A DNA stretch of 64,000 bases from Actinomycetota bacterium (GCA_003161615.1 PMOB01000006.1:62001-126000), one strand, 5' to 3'; counted from the first letter of the stretch, positions 33,667 through 43,560 are shown. Translations and numbers: made by a program. Notes: generated by a model not told the origin, from the sequence alone.

Positions 33667-33776
33667 CCGGAACTTCTCCTTTCGAAGCAGAAACGTTGGT
33701 GAAGGAGGGTTTCCTGTTGCTCACGTCGAAAACCCGTGCTCGTTCGGTCCGATACAAACTCATCAGGAGAGAATCG

Positions 33777-33956
33777 ATGAACATCGGCCTCAGGTCGTTG
33801 CTACTCCTCGCGGCGGTCGTGCTCTTCGTGATCGCGATCTTCGTGGACATCTCGAACGAGATGGATTGGATCGCTGCCGGCCTCGCGTGCTCGGCCGGCG
33901 CGGTGCTCGTCCGCGAGATGGGCTGGGATCACATGCTCGGCGGCAAGGCTTCGTAG
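33777..33956 (+). CDS. Small two-helix membrane protein, 59 aa
   Basis: The ATG follows a CAGGAGAG ribosome-binding sequence. The protein has one clear membrane helix (LLLLAAVVLFVIAIFV) and a second weaker one (WIAAGLACSAGAVLV), separated by an acidic loop. No known family was recognised. It is followed 25 bases later by a strong two-way terminator, supporting an independent transcript. Confidence 0.7.
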   Translation: MNIGLRSLLLLAAVVLFVIAIFVDISNEMDWIAAGLACSAGAVLVREMGWDHMLGGKAS

Positions 33957-33981
33957 GCACGAAGCGCCAGGCACGGAATGG

Positions 33982-34007
33982 AAAAGCCCCGCAAATGCGG
34001 GGCTTTT
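33982..34007. terminator. Two-way rho-independent terminator
   Basis: AAAAGCCCCGC-AAAT-GCGGGGCTTTT: 11-base stem with A runs on one side and T runs on the other, so it works on both strands. It ends the small membrane protein message (plus) and the RNase P RNA (minus). Confidence 0.88.
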
Positions 34008-34012
34008 CGTTA

Positions 34013-34318
<306 letters not shown>

Positions 34319-34332
<14 letters not shown>

Positions 34333-34522
34333 TCCCGGATTGTACCGGCGCCTCTTCGAGGCCGAGCCTGCCGTGGAGCTGCATCCCGCACTCGGGGCAG
34401 CGCACGTGCGCGCCCTCGTGGAGGACGAACTCCCCGCAGACGGGGCACTCGAGCGACGCTCCGCGCAGCACGGCGAGAAGCTCCTGCTCGAGCGAGCGGT
34501 GGAGAGGCGCCACGCCGGTCAC
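34319..34522 (-). CDS. Small zinc-ribbon protein, 67 aa
   Basis: Two CxxC knuckles (CPVCGEF and CPECGMQ, about residues 26-52) form a rubredoxin-like zinc ribbon. The start is a GTG one base beyond the lexA stop, so it is in operon with lexA. Its 3' end runs into the mature 5' end of rnpB by about 14 bases. No precise function is known for this family. Confidence 0.75.
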
Positions 34523-34523
34523 G

Positions 34524-35153
34524 TCAAACGAGCTCCCTGAAGACGCCGACGACCTTGCCGAGGATCTGGACGTGGTTCGCGTAGATCGGCTCGAGCGCGC
34601 TGTTCTCGGGCTGCAGCCGCACGCGGCCGTCCTCCCGGAAGAACCGCTTCACCGTCGCCTCGTCGGCTGACTCGTCGTCACCCGCAAGCGCGACGACGAT
34701 CTCGCCGTTCTTCGCCTCCTGGGCGCGACGCACGACGACGAGGTCGCCTTCGAGGATTCCGGCCTCGATCATCGAGTCGCCCTTGACGCGCAGGAGGAAG
34801 TCACCGTGCAGCGTCTCCGGAACGGCGATCTCGTCCTCGACGTTCTCCTCGGCGAGTAGCGGACCGCCGGCGGCGATCTGCCCCAGCAGCGGCAGCTTCG
34901 GCAGCTCGGCCGGCTCGGCGACAGGCTTGGCGCGGCCGATCAGCTCGAGCGCACGCGGCTTCGTCGGGTCGCGCCGGAGCAGACCAGCCCGCTCGAGGTT
35001 CGCGAGATGGGCGTGCACGGTGGAAGGAGACGCAAGCCCCACGGCCTCCCCGATCTCGCGCACGGTCGGCGGGTAGCCGTGCCGGTCGGAGTAGTCGAGG
35101 ACGAAGCTCCAGATCTCGCGCTGGCGGGCGGTCAGTTCCGTGCTGGTCGGCAT
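34524..35153 (-). CDS. lexA: LexA repressor
   Basis: The 209 aa protein has the N-terminal winged helix-turn-helix (LTARQREIWSFVLDYSDRHG; GLASPSTVHAHLANLERAGL) and the peptidase S24 domain. The self-cleavage site region is LGQIAAGGPLLAEEN, where Ala-Gly is cleaved. The catalytic Ser is in VKGDSMIEAGI and the Lys in the NGEIVVALAGDDESADEATVKRF segment (quoted in part: EATVKRF). It represses SOS genes until RecA filaments trigger cleavage. An SOS box 30 bases upstream shows autoregulation. Confidence 0.96.
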   Translation of the reverse strand: MPTSTELTARQREIWSFVLDYSDRHGYPPTVREIGEAVGLASPSTVHAHLANLERAGLLRRDPTKPRALELIGRAKPVAEPAELPKLPLLGQIAAGGPLLAEENVEDEIAVPETLHGDFLLRVKGDSMIEAGILEGDLVVVRRAQEAKNGEIVVALAGDDESADEATVKRFFREDGRVRLQPENSALEPIYANHVQILGKVVGVFRELV

Positions 35154-35182
35154 CTCACGCTCCGGGGGGTCGGGGACGATTC

Positions 35183-35196
35183 CGAACGTGTGTTCG
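35183..35196. promoter_or_regulatory. SOS box (LexA operator) upstream of lexA
   Basis: CGAACGTGTGTTCG matches the Gram-positive/actinobacterial LexA consensus CGAAC-N4-GTTCG with both half-sites perfect. It lies between the lexA start and the terminator of tRNA-Leu, so it controls lexA. Confidence 0.93.
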
Positions 35197-35237
35197 GCAG
35201 CAGAGTACGGACTCCTCCGGACGGCGTCAAACGAAAA

Positions 35238-35257
35238 GAGCCGCCAAACGGCGGCTC
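35238..35257 (-). terminator. Rho-independent terminator of tRNA-Leu
   Basis: GAGCCGCC-AAAC-GGCGGCTC stem on the minus strand followed by TTTTC, seven bases past the tRNA 3' end. It separates the tRNA from lexA. Confidence 0.8.
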
Positions 35258-35264
35258 CGAAAAA

Positions 35265-35350
35265 TGCGCTGGAGAGGACTTGAACCTCCACGGCCTAAAG
35301 CGGCCACTAGGCCCTCAACCTAGCGCGTCTACCAATTCCGCCACCAGCGC
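35265..35350 (-). tRNA. tRNA-Leu (anticodon GAG)
   Basis: The acceptor stem pairs GCGCTGG with CCAGCGC, the anticodon stem-loop is CTAGG-TTGAGGG-CCTAG giving anticodon GAG, the variable arm is long (class II), and the T arm carries GGTTCAAGTCC. No CCA is encoded at the 3' end. It reads CUC and CUU codons. Confidence 0.95.
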
Positions 35351-35377
35351 GCGAGAGCCTGCGGAGTGTAGCGGCGG

Positions 35378-35599
35378 CTACTTCAGGTAGTGGAAGAGCG
35401 CGATGCTGTTCGCGACGAACAGGACCGCGACCACGACCGTGACGCGCGTGAGGTTGCGCTCGACGATGTGCGTGCCGCCTGCGGAGGCCGGAGTGAAGCC
35501 CATCCCGCCCATTCCGGCATCGCGCCCGGAGTGCATGAGGATGAGCGCGACGAGGCCGACGACGATCAGCACCTGGGTGACTGCGAGGAGCTGGAGCAC
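35378..35599 (-). CDS. secG: Protein translocase subunit SecG
   Basis: A 73 aa protein with two membrane helices separated by a Gly/Met-rich loop (DAGMGGMGF), the usual pattern of SecG. It forms part of the SecYEG channel for protein export. It lies between the receiver protein gene and tRNA-Leu on the same strand, four bases after the receiver gene's stop in reverse orientation order. Confidence 0.9.
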   Translation of the reverse strand: MLQLLAVTQVLIVVGLVALILMHSGRDAGMGGMGFTPASAGGTHIVERNLTRVTVVVAVLFVANSIALFHYLK

Positions 35600-35603
35600 G
35601 CGC

Positions 35604-35990
35604 CTAGGGTAGCCGCCGCTTGCTCACCTCGACGATCGCCTCGACGAGCTCGGAGGCGATCCTGTCCTTCGTCACGTAGCCGGAGGCTCCGAGCTCGCGG
35701 GAGCGGTCGACGTCGGCCCGGGAGTTCGAGCCGGAGAGCATCAGCACCCGCACTCTGCTGCCGGCGGTGCGGATCTCCTTCGTCGCTTCGAAGCCGTCGA
35801 GCACCGGCATGCTCACATCCATCAGGACGATGTTCGGCTTGAGCTTCCTCGCAAGCTCGACCGCCTCACGGCCGTCGCCGGCCCGGCCGACCACCTCGAC
35901 CCGTTCGTCGGTTGCGAGAATCGCCTCGAGCGCCTCCGCGAACAAACGGTGGTCGTCGGCGATGAGGACGCGGACGCGACGGTTGGCCAT
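35604..35990 (-). CDS. Single-domain response regulator (receiver only)
   Basis: The 128 aa product is a receiver domain with the acidic pair in LIADDHRLF, phospho-acceptor Asp in IVLMDVSMPVLDG, Ser/Thr in VLMLSGS and Lys in YVTKDRI. It has no output domain, so it works through protein-protein contact or competes for phosphate. Its sequence style is that of NarL-type receivers. It is upstream of secG with a small gap, but a functional link is not evident. Confidence 0.87.
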   Translation of the reverse strand: MANRRVRVLIADDHRLFAEALEAILATDERVEVVGRAGDGREAVELARKLKPNIVLMDVSMPVLDGFEATKEIRTAGSRVRVLMLSGSNSRADVDRSRELGASGYVTKDRIASELVEAIVEVSKRRLP

Positions 35991-36020
35991 CCGCTCATCC
36001 TGCCTTGTTAGCGTCGGCTT

Positions 36021-36218
36021 GTGGAGGGGAACGTCGGAGAGCGGATCCAGAAGCTGCTCGTCACCGGCGACAACCGCCTGAAGCAGGGTGTCGATCCGGC
36101 GAAGGTGCGCGAGAGCTGGGAGCAGGCGCTCGAACTGGCAAGGGAAGCTGGGCTCGAGGACAGAATCCGGCCGCTGGTCGAGCTCAGGCTCGCCGGCCTG
36201 TCGCAACCGCCCGGCTGA
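36021..36218 (+). CDS. Small hypothetical protein, 65 aa
   Basis: A GTG-initiated short helical soluble protein containing GDNRLKQGVDPAKVRESWEQ (quoted in part). No known family was recognised. It is divergent from the receiver gene (30 bases) and its 3' end overlaps the glycosyltransferase 3' end by 35 bases. Coding is plausible but unproven. Confidence 0.5.
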   Translation: MEGNVGERIQKLLVTGDNRLKQGVDPAKVRESWEQALELAREAGLEDRIRPLVELRLAGLSQPPG

Positions 36219-37173
36219 GGATCGCCTCGATCCGTTCCGCCTGCCGGCGGACGTCGTGGTCGGCGGTAGCCTCGCGTGCGGCCTCGTTCGGGCACGGCAG
36301 CGCCGCAGCAGTCGCCAACGCCCGCGCGAGCGCATCGACGTCGAGCGGATCGACGAGGACGCCTGCCTCCGGCGGCACGAACTCGGGCGGGCCGCCGATT
36401 CGCGTCGCGACGACGGAGCGTCCGCAGGCCATTGCCTCGAGCAGCGCCTGGCCGAGCGGCTCGACGAGGCTCGGCTGTGCGAGGACGCGGCTCTCCGCGA
36501 GCAGGCGCGGGATCTCGTCGTGCGGGACGCGGCCGAGCAGGTGGACGTTGGGACGGCCTTCGAGCTGCGAGCGCGCCGGGCCGTCCCCGGCGAACGTCAG
36601 CGTTCCTTCCCCGACGCGCTCGAAGGCGTCGGCCAGCCGGACGACGTTCTTGCGCTCGTCGAGCGCGCCGACACAGAGAAAACGCGGCGGCCCGTCGGGC
36701 GCGGGCGCGACGGCGAACCGCTCGCGGTCGACGCCGCTCGAGACCACCTCCGTCTTGCCGCGCGCCTCCGGCAGCTTCGTCTCGAGCTCGCGGCGGAGGT
36801 AGTCGGAGACGCAGATCACGGTTGCCGCGCGCCGGACGACGAGGCGCGTCGCCGCGGCGATGCCCGGGATGACGCCGACATTCCGGACGTCGCGCCCGTG
36901 CGCGGTGACGACGAGTGGCGCGCGACCGGCGAGCGCGGCGATCAGCCCAGCGGGGACGAGGAAGTGCGCGTAGACGACGTCGGGCCGGCTCGCCGCGAGC
37001 GTCCGGCGCGCGAGCGTCAGGTAGCGAAGCTTCCCTCCCCCACGCGTGTCGAGGACGGCGCGCTCGACCTCGTTCCCACGCTCGACGAGGGCGCCCTCCA
37101 CCTGGGCGACGAACGTCCCGAGGTCGGGCGCATCCGGCCCGGGGTACATCTGGGAGACGAGGAGGATCCGCAC
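36184..37173 (-). CDS. GT4-family glycosyltransferase
   Basis: A 329 aa GT-B glycosyltransferase. The N-terminal domain has VRILLVSQMYPGPDAPD and YAHFLVPAGLIAAL; the C-terminal domain has the donor-binding loop AGDGPARSQLE and the E-x7-E region VEPLGQALLEAMACGRSVVAT. It probably transfers a sugar from a nucleotide donor to a lipid or polysaccharide acceptor; the acceptor is unknown. The GTG at 37173 is ten bases from the mutase stop (37184), suggesting co-transcription. Confidence 0.88.
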   Translation of the reverse strand: MRILLVSQMYPGPDAPDLGTFVAQVEGALVERGNEVERAVLDTRGGGKLRYLTLARRTLAASRPDVVYAHFLVPAGLIAALAGRAPLVVTAHGRDVRNVGVIPGIAAATRLVVRRAATVICVSDYLRRELETKLPEARGKTEVVSSGVDRERFAVAPAPDGPPRFLCVGALDERKNVVRLADAFERVGEGTLTFAGDGPARSQLEGRPNVHLLGRVPHDEIPRLLAESRVLAQPSLVEPLGQALLEAMACGRSVVATRIGGPPEFVPPEAGVLVDPLDVDALARALATAAALPCPNEAAREATADHDVRRQAERIEAILSRAVATGRRA

Positions 37174-37183
37174 GCGCGGCGCG

Positions 37184-38764
<1,581 letters not shown>

Positions 38765-38833
38765 GTCCAGATCGTACGTCGCGCTGCCGGAAGCGGTCTC
38801 GGGCGCGGCTCTCCGTCGGAGGACGACGTGTGG

Positions 38834-38863
38834 TACGGTTGACTGGCTGTTCAATCAACCGTA
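38834..38863. promoter_or_regulatory. 9-base inverted repeat upstream of methylmalonyl-CoA mutase
   Basis: TACGGTTGA and TCAACCGTA form a perfect repeat with a 12-base spacer, 70 bases upstream of the mutase start and about 90 bases before the MoaD-MoaE gene in the other direction. The size suits a TetR- or GntR-type dimer. TTGACT overlapping the left arm resembles a -35 box on the plus strand. Confidence 0.5.
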
Positions 38864-38904
38864 GCTCCGCAGAGAGCGGTTGGATTCTTCTCCTTGGTCG
38901 TAAG

Positions 38905-38930
38905 AGGCCGGCGCGAGCCGGTCTCTTGCG
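38905..38930 (+). other. Hairpin in the leader of the molybdopterin gene
   Basis: AAGAGGCCGGC / GCCGGTCTCTT with a four-base GCGA loop and one G-T pair, 22 bases before the GTG start of the MoaD-MoaE gene. There is no T run that fits a complete terminator. It may be a translational control element or a leftover of an upstream termination signal. Confidence 0.35.
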
Positions 38931-38951
38931 TTTCTCGGGCAAGATCACCCG

Positions 38952-39587
38952 GTGGCGCGTGTGACCGTCCGTCTCTTTGCCGGCTTGCGCGAGCGCGCCG
39001 GGAAGTCGCGCCTCGAGCTCGAGGACGTGGCTTCCGTCGCGGACGTCTGGCCGAAGCTCGGGCTCGGGGAGGAGCCGCCGGGACTTCTCTACGCGCTGAA
39101 CCGCGGATACGTGGAGCGCAATGCCGAGCTTGCCGACGGGGACGAGGTGGCGGTCATCCCGCCCGTGAGCGGCGGCTCCTTCGTCCTCGTGGACGGCCCG
39201 CTCGACGCCGCGGCGGTCATGCGCGCGGTCGAGGATCCCGAGGCAGGCGCGGTCGCGAGCTTCGTCGGCACGGTGCGGCGCCATTCGCGCGGACGCGATG
39301 TCCTCCATCTCGAGTACGAGGCCTTCGAGGAGATGGCGGAGGAGATGCTCGCCGGCCTCGGCGCCGAGCTGACCGAGCGGCACGGCCTCACGGCGGTCGC
39401 GATCCACCACCGGCTCGGCCGCGTCGAGATCGGCGAGGCGAGCGTCGCGATCGCCGTCTCCGCGGCGCATCGTGCGGCGGCGCTCGATGCATGCCGCGAG
39501 GCGATCGAGACGCTGAAGACGACGATCCCGCTCTGGAAGAAAGAGGTGTACGCCGGCGGCGAGGAGTGGATCGGGCGGGGCTCGTGA
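38952..39587 (+). CDS. moaDE: MoaD-MoaE fusion (molybdopterin synthase)
   Basis: Residues 1-79 are MoaD (beta-grasp, ending in IPPVSGG), and residues 80-211 are MoaE (GAVASFVGTVRRHSRG, LEYEAFEEMAEEML, IHHRLGRVEIGEASV, PLWKKEVY). MoaD must carry a thiocarboxylate on a free C-terminal Gly-Gly. Here the Gly-Gly continues directly into MoaE, so the chain must be cut after the Gly, as shown for mycobacterial MoaX. GTG start; the stop overlaps the next gene (GTGA). It is the first gene of an operon ending with selA and a methyltransferase. Confidence 0.92.
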   Translation: MARVTVRLFAGLRERAGKSRLELEDVASVADVWPKLGLGEEPPGLLYALNRGYVERNAELADGDEVAVIPPVSGGSFVLVDGPLDAAAVMRAVEDPEAGAVASFVGTVRRHSRGRDVLHLEYEAFEEMAEEMLAGLGAELTERHGLTAVAIHHRLGRVEIGEASVAIAVSAAHRAAALDACREAIETLKTTIPLWKKEVYAGGEEWIGRGS

Positions 39588-40264
39588 GCGCAACTCCGAA
39601 TCCCGTCCAGGACGAGCGCGGCAGCGTCCGCCGCTCGCTCCAGCGGATGGCCGGCTCGGCGGTGGTCCTCGGCGCGACCGCTCTCAAGTGGGCCTTCGTG
39701 TTCGGGAAGTTCTTCGCCTTCTTCGTCTCGTTCGCGCTCTACTCGTATCTCTTCAGGAGTTGGCAGTTCGGGCTCGGGCTCGTCCTCCTGATCCTCGTGC
39801 ACGAGATGGGGCACTTCGCCGAGGCGAAGCGGCAGCACGTGCACGTGTCGTTGCCGACGTTCGTCCCGTTCTTCGGCGCGTTCGTCACGATCCGGCGCGC
39901 GCATCTCTCGCCCTGGGGGAACGCGCTCGTCTCGCTCGCCGGCCCGTTCGTCGGAAGCATCGGGGCCGCGGTCGCGTGGGGCGCGTCGAGCTTCGGCGAT
40001 GCCCAGGTGCTCGTCGGCCTCGCCAACCTCGGTTTCCTCCTCAATGCCTTCAACCTCCTGCCGATCGGCTTCCTCGACGGCGGCAGCGTGGCGCGCGCGT
40101 TCAGCGAGGCACGGCGCGGCTGGATCCGCTACGAGAACGGCGTGCCGGTCGAGGCGATGCACCCGGACCGTGAGAGCGCCTGGAAGATCGCGTTCCTCTA
40201 CGTTCTTCTCGCGGCGGCGATCGTCGTCGGTCTCATGGCCACGAAACAGAACGGATCGATCTGA
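39584..40264 (+). CDS. M50-family membrane metalloprotease
   Basis: A 226 aa protein with four to five membrane helices. Zinc motif HEMGHFAEAKR is near residue 76 and the second ligand region LLPIGFLDGG near residue 159 (the NPDG-type Asp). It resembles rhomboid-independent site-2 type proteases of the small archaeal/bacterial branch that lack a PDZ domain. The substrate is unknown. Start overlaps the MoaD-MoaE stop; end overlaps the LOG gene ATG by one base. Confidence 0.85.
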   Translation: MSATPNPVQDERGSVRRSLQRMAGSAVVLGATALKWAFVFGKFFAFFVSFALYSYLFRSWQFGLGLVLLILVHEMGHFAEAKRQHVHVSLPTFVPFFGAFVTIRRAHLSPWGNALVSLAGPFVGSIGAAVAWGASSFGDAQVLVGLANLGFLLNAFNLLPIGFLDGGSVARAFSEARRGWIRYENGVPVEAMHPDRESAWKIAFLYVLLAAAIVVGLMATKQNGSI

Positions 40265-40938
40265 TGCAGCAGGATCGCGAGCTCCTTCAGAGCCATCACT
40301 CGGAGGAGTACCTCCAACAGAAGAGCAAGACGATCGGGCGCGAGTTCCTCGCCGGCTTCGAGGCGGTGGAGAAGATCGACCGGCCCGCGGTGTCCTGCTT
40401 CGGGTCGGCGCGAACGCCGGAGGGATCCATGCCGTACAAGCTCGCGCGCGAGGTCGGACGCCTCTTCGCGGAGGCCGGCTGGGCGGTCGTGACCGGCGGC
40501 GGCCCGGGCGCGATGGAGGCGGCCAACCGCGGCTGCCAGGAGGCTGGCGGCCTCTCGGTCGGGTTCGGGATCGAGCTTCCGCACGAGCAGTCCATGAATC
40601 CGTACCTCGACCTGGGTCTCGTCTTCGACCACTTCTACGCCCGCAAGACGATGTTCGTGAAGGCGGCGGAGGGATTCGTCGTCTGCCCAGGCGGCTTCGG
40701 CACGGCGGACGAGTTGTTCGAGTCGCTGACGCTGATCCAGACGGGGAAGGTGATGCACTTCCCGGTCGTCCTGCTCGGCGAGGCGTACTGGACGCCGCTC
40801 CTCGAGTGGGTGCGCCGGAGCGCGCTCGCCGACGGCATGGTCTCTCCCCACGATCTGGAGCTGTTGACCGTGACGGACGAGCCACAGGTCGCGCTCGACA
40901 CCGTGCTGTCGTCCTATCGCGAGAACGGCGGCGCATGA
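40264..40938 (+). CDS. LOG-family nucleotide phosphoribohydrolase-like protein
   Basis: A 224 aa Rossmann-fold protein with the LOG/lysine-decarboxylase-like signature: CFGSARTP, VVTGGGPGAMEAANRG near residue 83, and CPGGFGTADELFE near residue 144. Some LOG proteins release free cytokinin-like bases from nucleoside monophosphates. The bacterial role is often purine-nucleotide turnover; a precise substrate is not evident. It is in the operon with selA. Confidence 0.87.
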   Translation: MQQDRELLQSHHSEEYLQQKSKTIGREFLAGFEAVEKIDRPAVSCFGSARTPEGSMPYKLAREVGRLFAEAGWAVVTGGGPGAMEAANRGCQEAGGLSVGFGIELPHEQSMNPYLDLGLVFDHFYARKTMFVKAAEGFVVCPGGFGTADELFESLTLIQTGKVMHFPVVLLGEAYWTPLLEWVRRSALADGMVSPHDLELLTVTDEPQVALDTVLSSYRENGGA

Positions 40939-42209
40939 ATCTCCGCGATCTGCCTTCGGTGGACGAGCTCGCGCGCGAGGCCGGCGATCCGCTCGCGGTC
41001 GACGCCGCGCGGGCGGTGATCGAGCGGGCGCGGGAGGAGATCCGCGCCGGCGCGGATCCGGGCGATCTGGCGGCACGGCTTCGGGAGGAGCTCGACGACG
41101 TGCGGCGCCCCCGGCTGCGCGGAGTCCTCAATGCGACTGGCGTCGTCGTCCACACAAACCTCGGCCGTGCGCCGCTCGCCGAGGAGGCCCTCGCGCGCGT
41201 CGTCGAGGCCGGGCGCGGCTACTCCAACCTCGAGTTCGATCTCGCGGCCGGAGCGCGCGGCTCGCGGCAGGACCACGCAGGGGCAATCCTGCAGAGACTG
41301 ACCGGCGCCGAGGCGGCGCTCGTCGTCAACAACAACGCCGGCGCGGTGCTGCTCGCGCTCGCGGCGCTCGGGGAAGGTCGCGAGGTCGTCGTCTCGCGCG
41401 GCGAGCTGATCGAGATCGGGGACGGCTTCCGGATCCCCGACGTCCTCGCCCGCTCCGGCGCGCGCCTGGTCGAGGTGGGGACGACGAACCGGACGCGCGC
41501 CGCCGACTACGAGCGCGCGATCGGGCCGGAGACTGCGGTTCTCCTCCGCGTCCACCAGTCGAATTTCCGGGTCGTCGGCTTCGAGGAGCGGCCGCGGCTC
41601 GAGGAGGTCGCCGAGATCGCGCGCCGGCATGGGCTGCCGCTCGTCGACGATCTCGGCTCGGGCGCGATCGCGCCGGTCGACGCCGAGCCAACCGCGCGCG
41701 AGTCACTGGCCGGCGGCGCGGATCTCGTCTGCTTCTCCGGCGACAAGCTGCTCGGCGGCCCGCAGGCCGGGATCGTTCTCGGCCGCGCGGAGCTCGTCGA
41801 GAAGCTCCGCCGTCATCCGCTGCAGCGCGCGCTGCGCATCGACAAGCTCTCGCTCGCGGCTCTCGAAGGGACGCTGCTGCTCCATCTCGAGGCGCCGGAG
41901 CGGATCCCGGTCCTCCGGACGCTCGCGCAGGATGCGGCGACCGTGCGCGCGCGGGCCGAGCGGCTCGCGACGGCGACGGGCGGCGAGGTCGAGGAGACGG
42001 TCGGCCGCGTCGGCGGCGGCGCGCTGCCGCTCGCCGAGCTGCCGAGCTTCGCGTGCGCACTCGAGGAGTCGCTGGCCGAGCCGCTGCGCGCAAGCGAGCC
42101 GCCGGTCGTGGGAGTCGTCCGCGACGGCCGCCTCCTGCTCGACTGCCTGACGCTGACGGACGAGGAGGCCGATCAGGCCGCAGCACTCGTTCTCGCCGCT
42201 CGCGGATGA
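40935..42209 (+). CDS. selA: L-seryl-tRNA(Sec) selenium transferase
   Basis: A 424 aa PLP enzyme of fold type I. Family blocks are INATG-like VLNATGVVVHTNLGRAPL near residue 70, YSNLEFDLAAGARGSR, NNNAGAVLLAL, VEVGTTNRTRAADYE, and the PLP lysine in CFSGDKLLGGPQAG. It converts Ser-tRNA(Sec) to selenocysteinyl-tRNA with selenophosphate. It starts inside the LOG stop (ATGA), and its stop overlaps the methyltransferase ATG. selB and tRNA-Sec are nearby. Confidence 0.95.
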   Translation: MNLRDLPSVDELAREAGDPLAVDAARAVIERAREEIRAGADPGDLAARLREELDDVRRPRLRGVLNATGVVVHTNLGRAPLAEEALARVVEAGRGYSNLEFDLAAGARGSRQDHAGAILQRLTGAEAALVVNNNAGAVLLALAALGEGREVVVSRGELIEIGDGFRIPDVLARSGARLVEVGTTNRTRAADYERAIGPETAVLLRVHQSNFRVVGFEERPRLEEVAEIARRHGLPLVDDLGSGAIAPVDAEPTARESLAGGADLVCFSGDKLLGGPQAGIVLGRAELVEKLRRHPLQRALRIDKLSLAALEGTLLLHLEAPERIPVLRTLAQDAATVRARAERLATATGGEVEETVGRVGGGALPLAELPSFACALEESLAEPLRASEPPVVGVVRDGRLLLDCLTLTDEEADQAAALVLAARG

Positions 42210-43135
42210 CCGACCTCTGGGACGCGCTCCGCGGCGGCCTGCTGACCCGCGCGCTCGGGCTCGCTGCCGACCACGACGTGGCGCGCGCGCTCGCCGACGG
42301 CCCGCGCAGCGTCGACGAGCTAGCTGCGCAGTCGGGCGCCGACCCCGGCACCCTCTACCGCATCCTCCGCGCCCTCGCGAGCGACGGCATCTTCGAAGAG
42401 GTCGAGCCGCGGGTCTTCGCCAACACCGAGACGTCCGCGCTCCTCACGGAGGACGGCTGGGACGACTTCGCGCATCTGTTCGGCAGCTCCTGGCTCGGAG
42501 CGATCACGGCCCTTGACGCGAGCGGCGAGGCGTCCTTCCCGCGCGTGCACGGCGACGAGTTCTGGTCATGGCTGAAAGCCCATCCCGAGGAGCGTGCCGC
42601 CTTCGACCGCGCGATGGCGCAGGGCTGGCAGCGCAGACTGGAGCGCGTTGAGGGCGTCGGCTGGCGGGGGGACGAGACGGTCGTCGACGTCGGGGGCGGG
42701 AACGGCTCGTTTCTCCTCCACTTCCTCGAGCTCCATCCGGAGATGCGCGGGATCGTCTTCGACCTGCCGGAGACGGTGCGCGACGAGTCGGAGTTCGGCG
42801 ACCGCTGCGTGTTCGTCGAGGGAAGCTTCTTCGAATCGGTGCCCCGCGGCGACGTCCACGTGCTCGGGACGATCATCCACGACTGGGACGACGAGTCGGC
42901 GCTGCGCATTCTGCGGACCATTCGCGCCTCCGCCGGGGAGCGGCTCGTCCTCATCGAGGCGGTGATCCAGCCGGGCAACGAGCCGCAGGGCGCGAAATGG
43001 CTCGACCTGCTGATGCTCGTCATCTCCGCCGGGCGCGAGCGGAGCGAGGAGCAGTGGCGCGAGCTGCTCGCGGACTCCGGCTGGGAGCCTGTCCTCTTCC
43101 GGGAGAATGGCGTGATCGAGGCCCGGCCGTGCTAG
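42206..43135 (+). CDS. O-methyltransferase-family protein
   Basis: A 309 aa protein with an N-terminal winged-helix dimerisation domain (VDELAAQSGADPGTLYRILR) and a C-terminal SAM fold: VVDVGGGNGSFLLHF near residue 157, GIVFDLPE, GSFFESVPRGDVHVL and IIHDWDDESALRIL near residue 230. This is the hydroxyneurosporene/caffeate O-methyltransferase family. The ATG overlaps the selA stop. Why it sits between selA and selB is unclear; a role in selenium detoxification by methylation is conceivable but only inferred. Confidence 0.87.
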   Translation: MTDLWDALRGGLLTRALGLAADHDVARALADGPRSVDELAAQSGADPGTLYRILRALASDGIFEEVEPRVFANTETSALLTEDGWDDFAHLFGSSWLGAITALDASGEASFPRVHGDEFWSWLKAHPEERAAFDRAMAQGWQRRLERVEGVGWRGDETVVDVGGGNGSFLLHFLELHPEMRGIVFDLPETVRDESEFGDRCVFVEGSFFESVPRGDVHVLGTIIHDWDDESALRILRTIRASAGERLVLIEAVIQPGNEPQGAKWLDLLMLVISAGRERSEEQWRELLADSGWEPVLFRENGVIEARPC

Positions 43136-43560
43136 TGGCCCGCGCCCATGAAGAGCGCGGTGAACATCAGGAGCACGAGGACGACTGCGCTCTCGACCGG
43201 TCGGGTGCGGCGCCAAAGGTGTGTCGTCACTCCGGCCACGACCGCCGCCGCGAGCAGCACGAAGATCCACGTCGGCGGGAAGATGCCGCCGTCCGCATAG
43301 CTGCGGAACGAGGTTCCGTAGTACGGGTCGCCCGCATAGAAGCGCGCTGTAACGAACAGAGCCGCCACCGGCGCGAACAGTCCCGTGGGAGGCACGCGCG
43401 CGAAGACGAGCCCGCCGGCCACGAGCATCGCGATGAGACCCACGAGCAGCAGAGCGCCGGCACCGGAAGGACTGGGCGTGCGCCGCAGCGCGAGCACGAA
43501 CTCGTACGCTGCAGTTGCGGCCAGCGTGGCGACCACGAACCATCCAGTCCAGCGGAGCAC
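43132..43560 (-). CDS. Four-helix membrane protein, unknown function
   Basis: A 142 aa integral membrane protein with four hydrophobic segments and a Tyr/Ser/Phe-rich loop (FYAGDPYYGTSFRSYADGG). No known family was recognised. It is the only minus-strand gene in the selenium region, transcribed divergently from selB with a 27-base gap that contains a perfect palindrome. Its stop shares CTAG with the O-methyltransferase stop. Confidence 0.7.
   Translation of the reverse strand: MLRWTGWFVVATLAATAAYEFVLALRRTPSPSGAGALLLVGLIAMLVAGGLVFARVPPTGLFAPVAALFVTARFYAGDPYYGTSFRSYADGGIFPPTWIFVLLAAAVVAGVTTHLWRRTRPVESAVVLVLLMFTALFMGAGH

Noticed and set aside
38765-38951. A cobalamin riboswitch upstream of methylmalonyl-CoA mutase
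   Set aside because: No B12-box-like conserved core was recognised; only an inverted repeat and a small hairpin are present.
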